This document shows, in pieces, positions 39,028 to 39,854 of a stretch of DNA of 39,854 nucleotides; the stretch's first letter is position 1, and each line of letters opens with the position of its first letter. Origin of the DNA: an uncultured Eggerthellaceae bacterium (GTDB lineage: Bacteria; Actinomycetota; Coriobacteriia; Coriobacteriales; Eggerthellaceae); NCBI GenBank assembly GCA_946618265.1, contig CAMOLA010000014.1, positions 1 through 39,854 of the forward strand. Direction: 5' to 3'. The notes under the pieces are model-generated. The model did not search any database and was not told the origin of the DNA. It was given only the letters and a program-made list of their open reading frames with translations. The position numbers were made by a program, and so were the translations under genes.

Positions 39028-39711
39028 ATGAAGATTTCAGTCATCGTTCCGATTCTCAACGAAGAGAAGGCCCTTCCCGCGTTTCTTCGCTACGCATCCC
39101 AGTGGGGCGGTATCGATGAGATCCTGTTCGTCGACGGCGGCAGCACAGACGCCACGCACGATGTCCTCTTGCGATACGGGCACACGGCCCTTACGGGCGC
39201 ATACGGCAGAGGCGCCCAATGCCGACTCGGCGTCGAATGGGCGCGCGGAGACGCCTTCGTGTTCGTCCACGCCGATTCGCTGATACCCGCCGACTCGATG
39301 GCCGCGATATGCGACGCCTTGCAATCGGGAGCCCCCTGGGGCTGCCTCACCCTACGATTCCGCAGCTATGATTTCGGGATGAAAGTTGGCGCCTTTGCTT
39401 CGAACGCTCGCGTGCGCTTGACGGGAATCCCGTTCGGCGACCAAGTCATGTTCATGACGCGCCAGGCATATGAAAGCGCAGGCGGCATGCCAGACTTTCC
39501 CCTCATGGAAGATTACGAGCTCTCGCGGCGGCTCAGATCCATCGCGTGGCCCAAACAGCTGCGCCAGAAGGTTTACACCTCTGCCCGACGATTCGAAGAA
39601 GGCGGCAGCCTGCGCACGATGGTCAAAATGCGCCATCTGAGGCACCTCTACCGCAAGGGCCACGACATCGAGGAAATCGCCGATCTCTATCGTTCCAGCT
39701 CTCGACGCTAG
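39028..39711 (+). CDS. Family 2 glycosyltransferase (TIGR04283-like)
   Basis: This 227-residue GT-A fold enzyme starts with ISVIVPILNEEKALPAFL. The nucleotide-sugar motifs are FVDGGSTDAT at about 34-43 and FVHADSLIPAD at about 74-84, in place of a DxD. FGDQVMFMTRQAYESAGGMP and PLMEDYELSRRLR (about residues 132-170) fit the TIGR04283 group, often linked to radical-SAM/selenodomain proteins. The acceptor is unknown. GGAGTG lies before the ATG. It has no membrane segment, unlike most dolichol-phosphate-type relatives. Confidence 0.9.
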   Translation: MKISVIVPILNEEKALPAFLRYASQWGGIDEILFVDGGSTDATHDVLLRYGHTALTGAYGRGAQCRLGVEWARGDAFVFVHADSLIPADSMAAICDALQSGAPWGCLTLRFRSYDFGMKVGAFASNARVRLTGIPFGDQVMFMTRQAYESAGGMPDFPLMEDYELSRRLRSIAWPKQLRQKVYTSARRFEEGGSLRTMVKMRHLRHLYRKGHDIEEIADLYRSSSRR

Positions 39712-39777
39712 TACGCTAGAGCCGCAACCCTACCCCCCGCGGCCTTCACCGCCAACGCAATGCGCGCGAGAACGGTC

Positions 39778-39837
39778 ACTGACCGAAAGGGAGACTCCCC
39801 TTCGGTCAGTAACCGTTGGGGAGTCTCCCTTTTAGTA
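39778..39837. repeat. Tandem pair of GACCGAAGGGGAG palindromes
   Basis: ACTGACCGAAAGGGAG-A-CTCCCCTTCGGTCAGT (39778-39810) is followed by the GTTGGGGAG-variant unit, which has decayed at its right end (TTTTAGTA). The order matches the pair at 20708-20770. Confidence 0.9.
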
Positions 39838-39854
39838 GCATATTGAGGCAATGG

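Overview
This is a GC-rich, densely coded chromosomal window. Its mix of MttB-family methyltransferases, BCCT transporters, DUF362/ferredoxin and YdjY-type Fe-S-associated proteins, Ser/Ala-rich lipoproteins and a flavodoxin-family protein suggests an anaerobic gut actinobacterium of the Coriobacteriia, probably Eggerthellaceae. That placement is inferred from gene content. No rRNA or tRNA was seen.

Layout. 1-3064: one uncharacterised gene between two long, repeat-bearing spacers with no convincing genes. 3065-9083: a CCG-domain cysteine-rich protein, L-asparaginase, a DUF2974 alpha/beta hydrolase, an EamA exporter, a D-2-hydroxyacid dehydrogenase and a beta-carbonic anhydrase. 9562-11376: a small hypothetical gene, a ridA with a one-base frameshift, the tails of a D-amino-acid deacylase and an HTH regulator (a decayed locus), and a flavodoxin-family gene. 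11668-15142: a polar amino-acid ABC importer whose binding-protein gene is separated from the other three genes by a 263-nt giant hairpin element. 15436-20653: an SH3-like secreted protein, a DUF362 ferredoxin, a RelB/PIN toxin-antitoxin pair, an MFS transporter, a small membrane protein and a ProXp-type deacylase. 20880-33321: a corrinoid demethylation island. 33894-36825: a small protein, two paralogous DUF4430-like proteins and a MetH-activation-domain-like protein. 37452-39711: a membrane protein, a YdjY lipoprotein and a glycosyltransferase.

The central system (20880-33321) is a methylotrophic quaternary-amine module. Two BCCT carriers would import betaine-type substrates. Two non-pyrrolysine MttB methyltransferases would demethylate them onto one corrinoid protein, and a methyltetrahydrofolate methyltransferase would pass the methyl group to tetrahydrofolate. 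A stand-alone HyuA-like ASKHA ATPase sits where a reductive activator of the corrinoid protein would be expected, and no RamA-type activator is seen. A PocR-sensor AraC regulator is transcribed divergently from one BCCT gene. Nearby, a MetH-activation-like protein is paired with a DUF4430 (transcobalamin-like) protein, which could be a further corrinoid-handling unit.

The most unusual non-coding feature is a set of palindromic elements. Two large hairpins (13833-14095 and 36875-37145) share a conserved interior of about 140 nt, but their 61-66 nt arms are mostly different in sequence and still almost perfectly self-complementary. At least ten copies of a roughly 30-nt GACCGAAGGGGAG palindrome and three other palindrome families also lie between genes.
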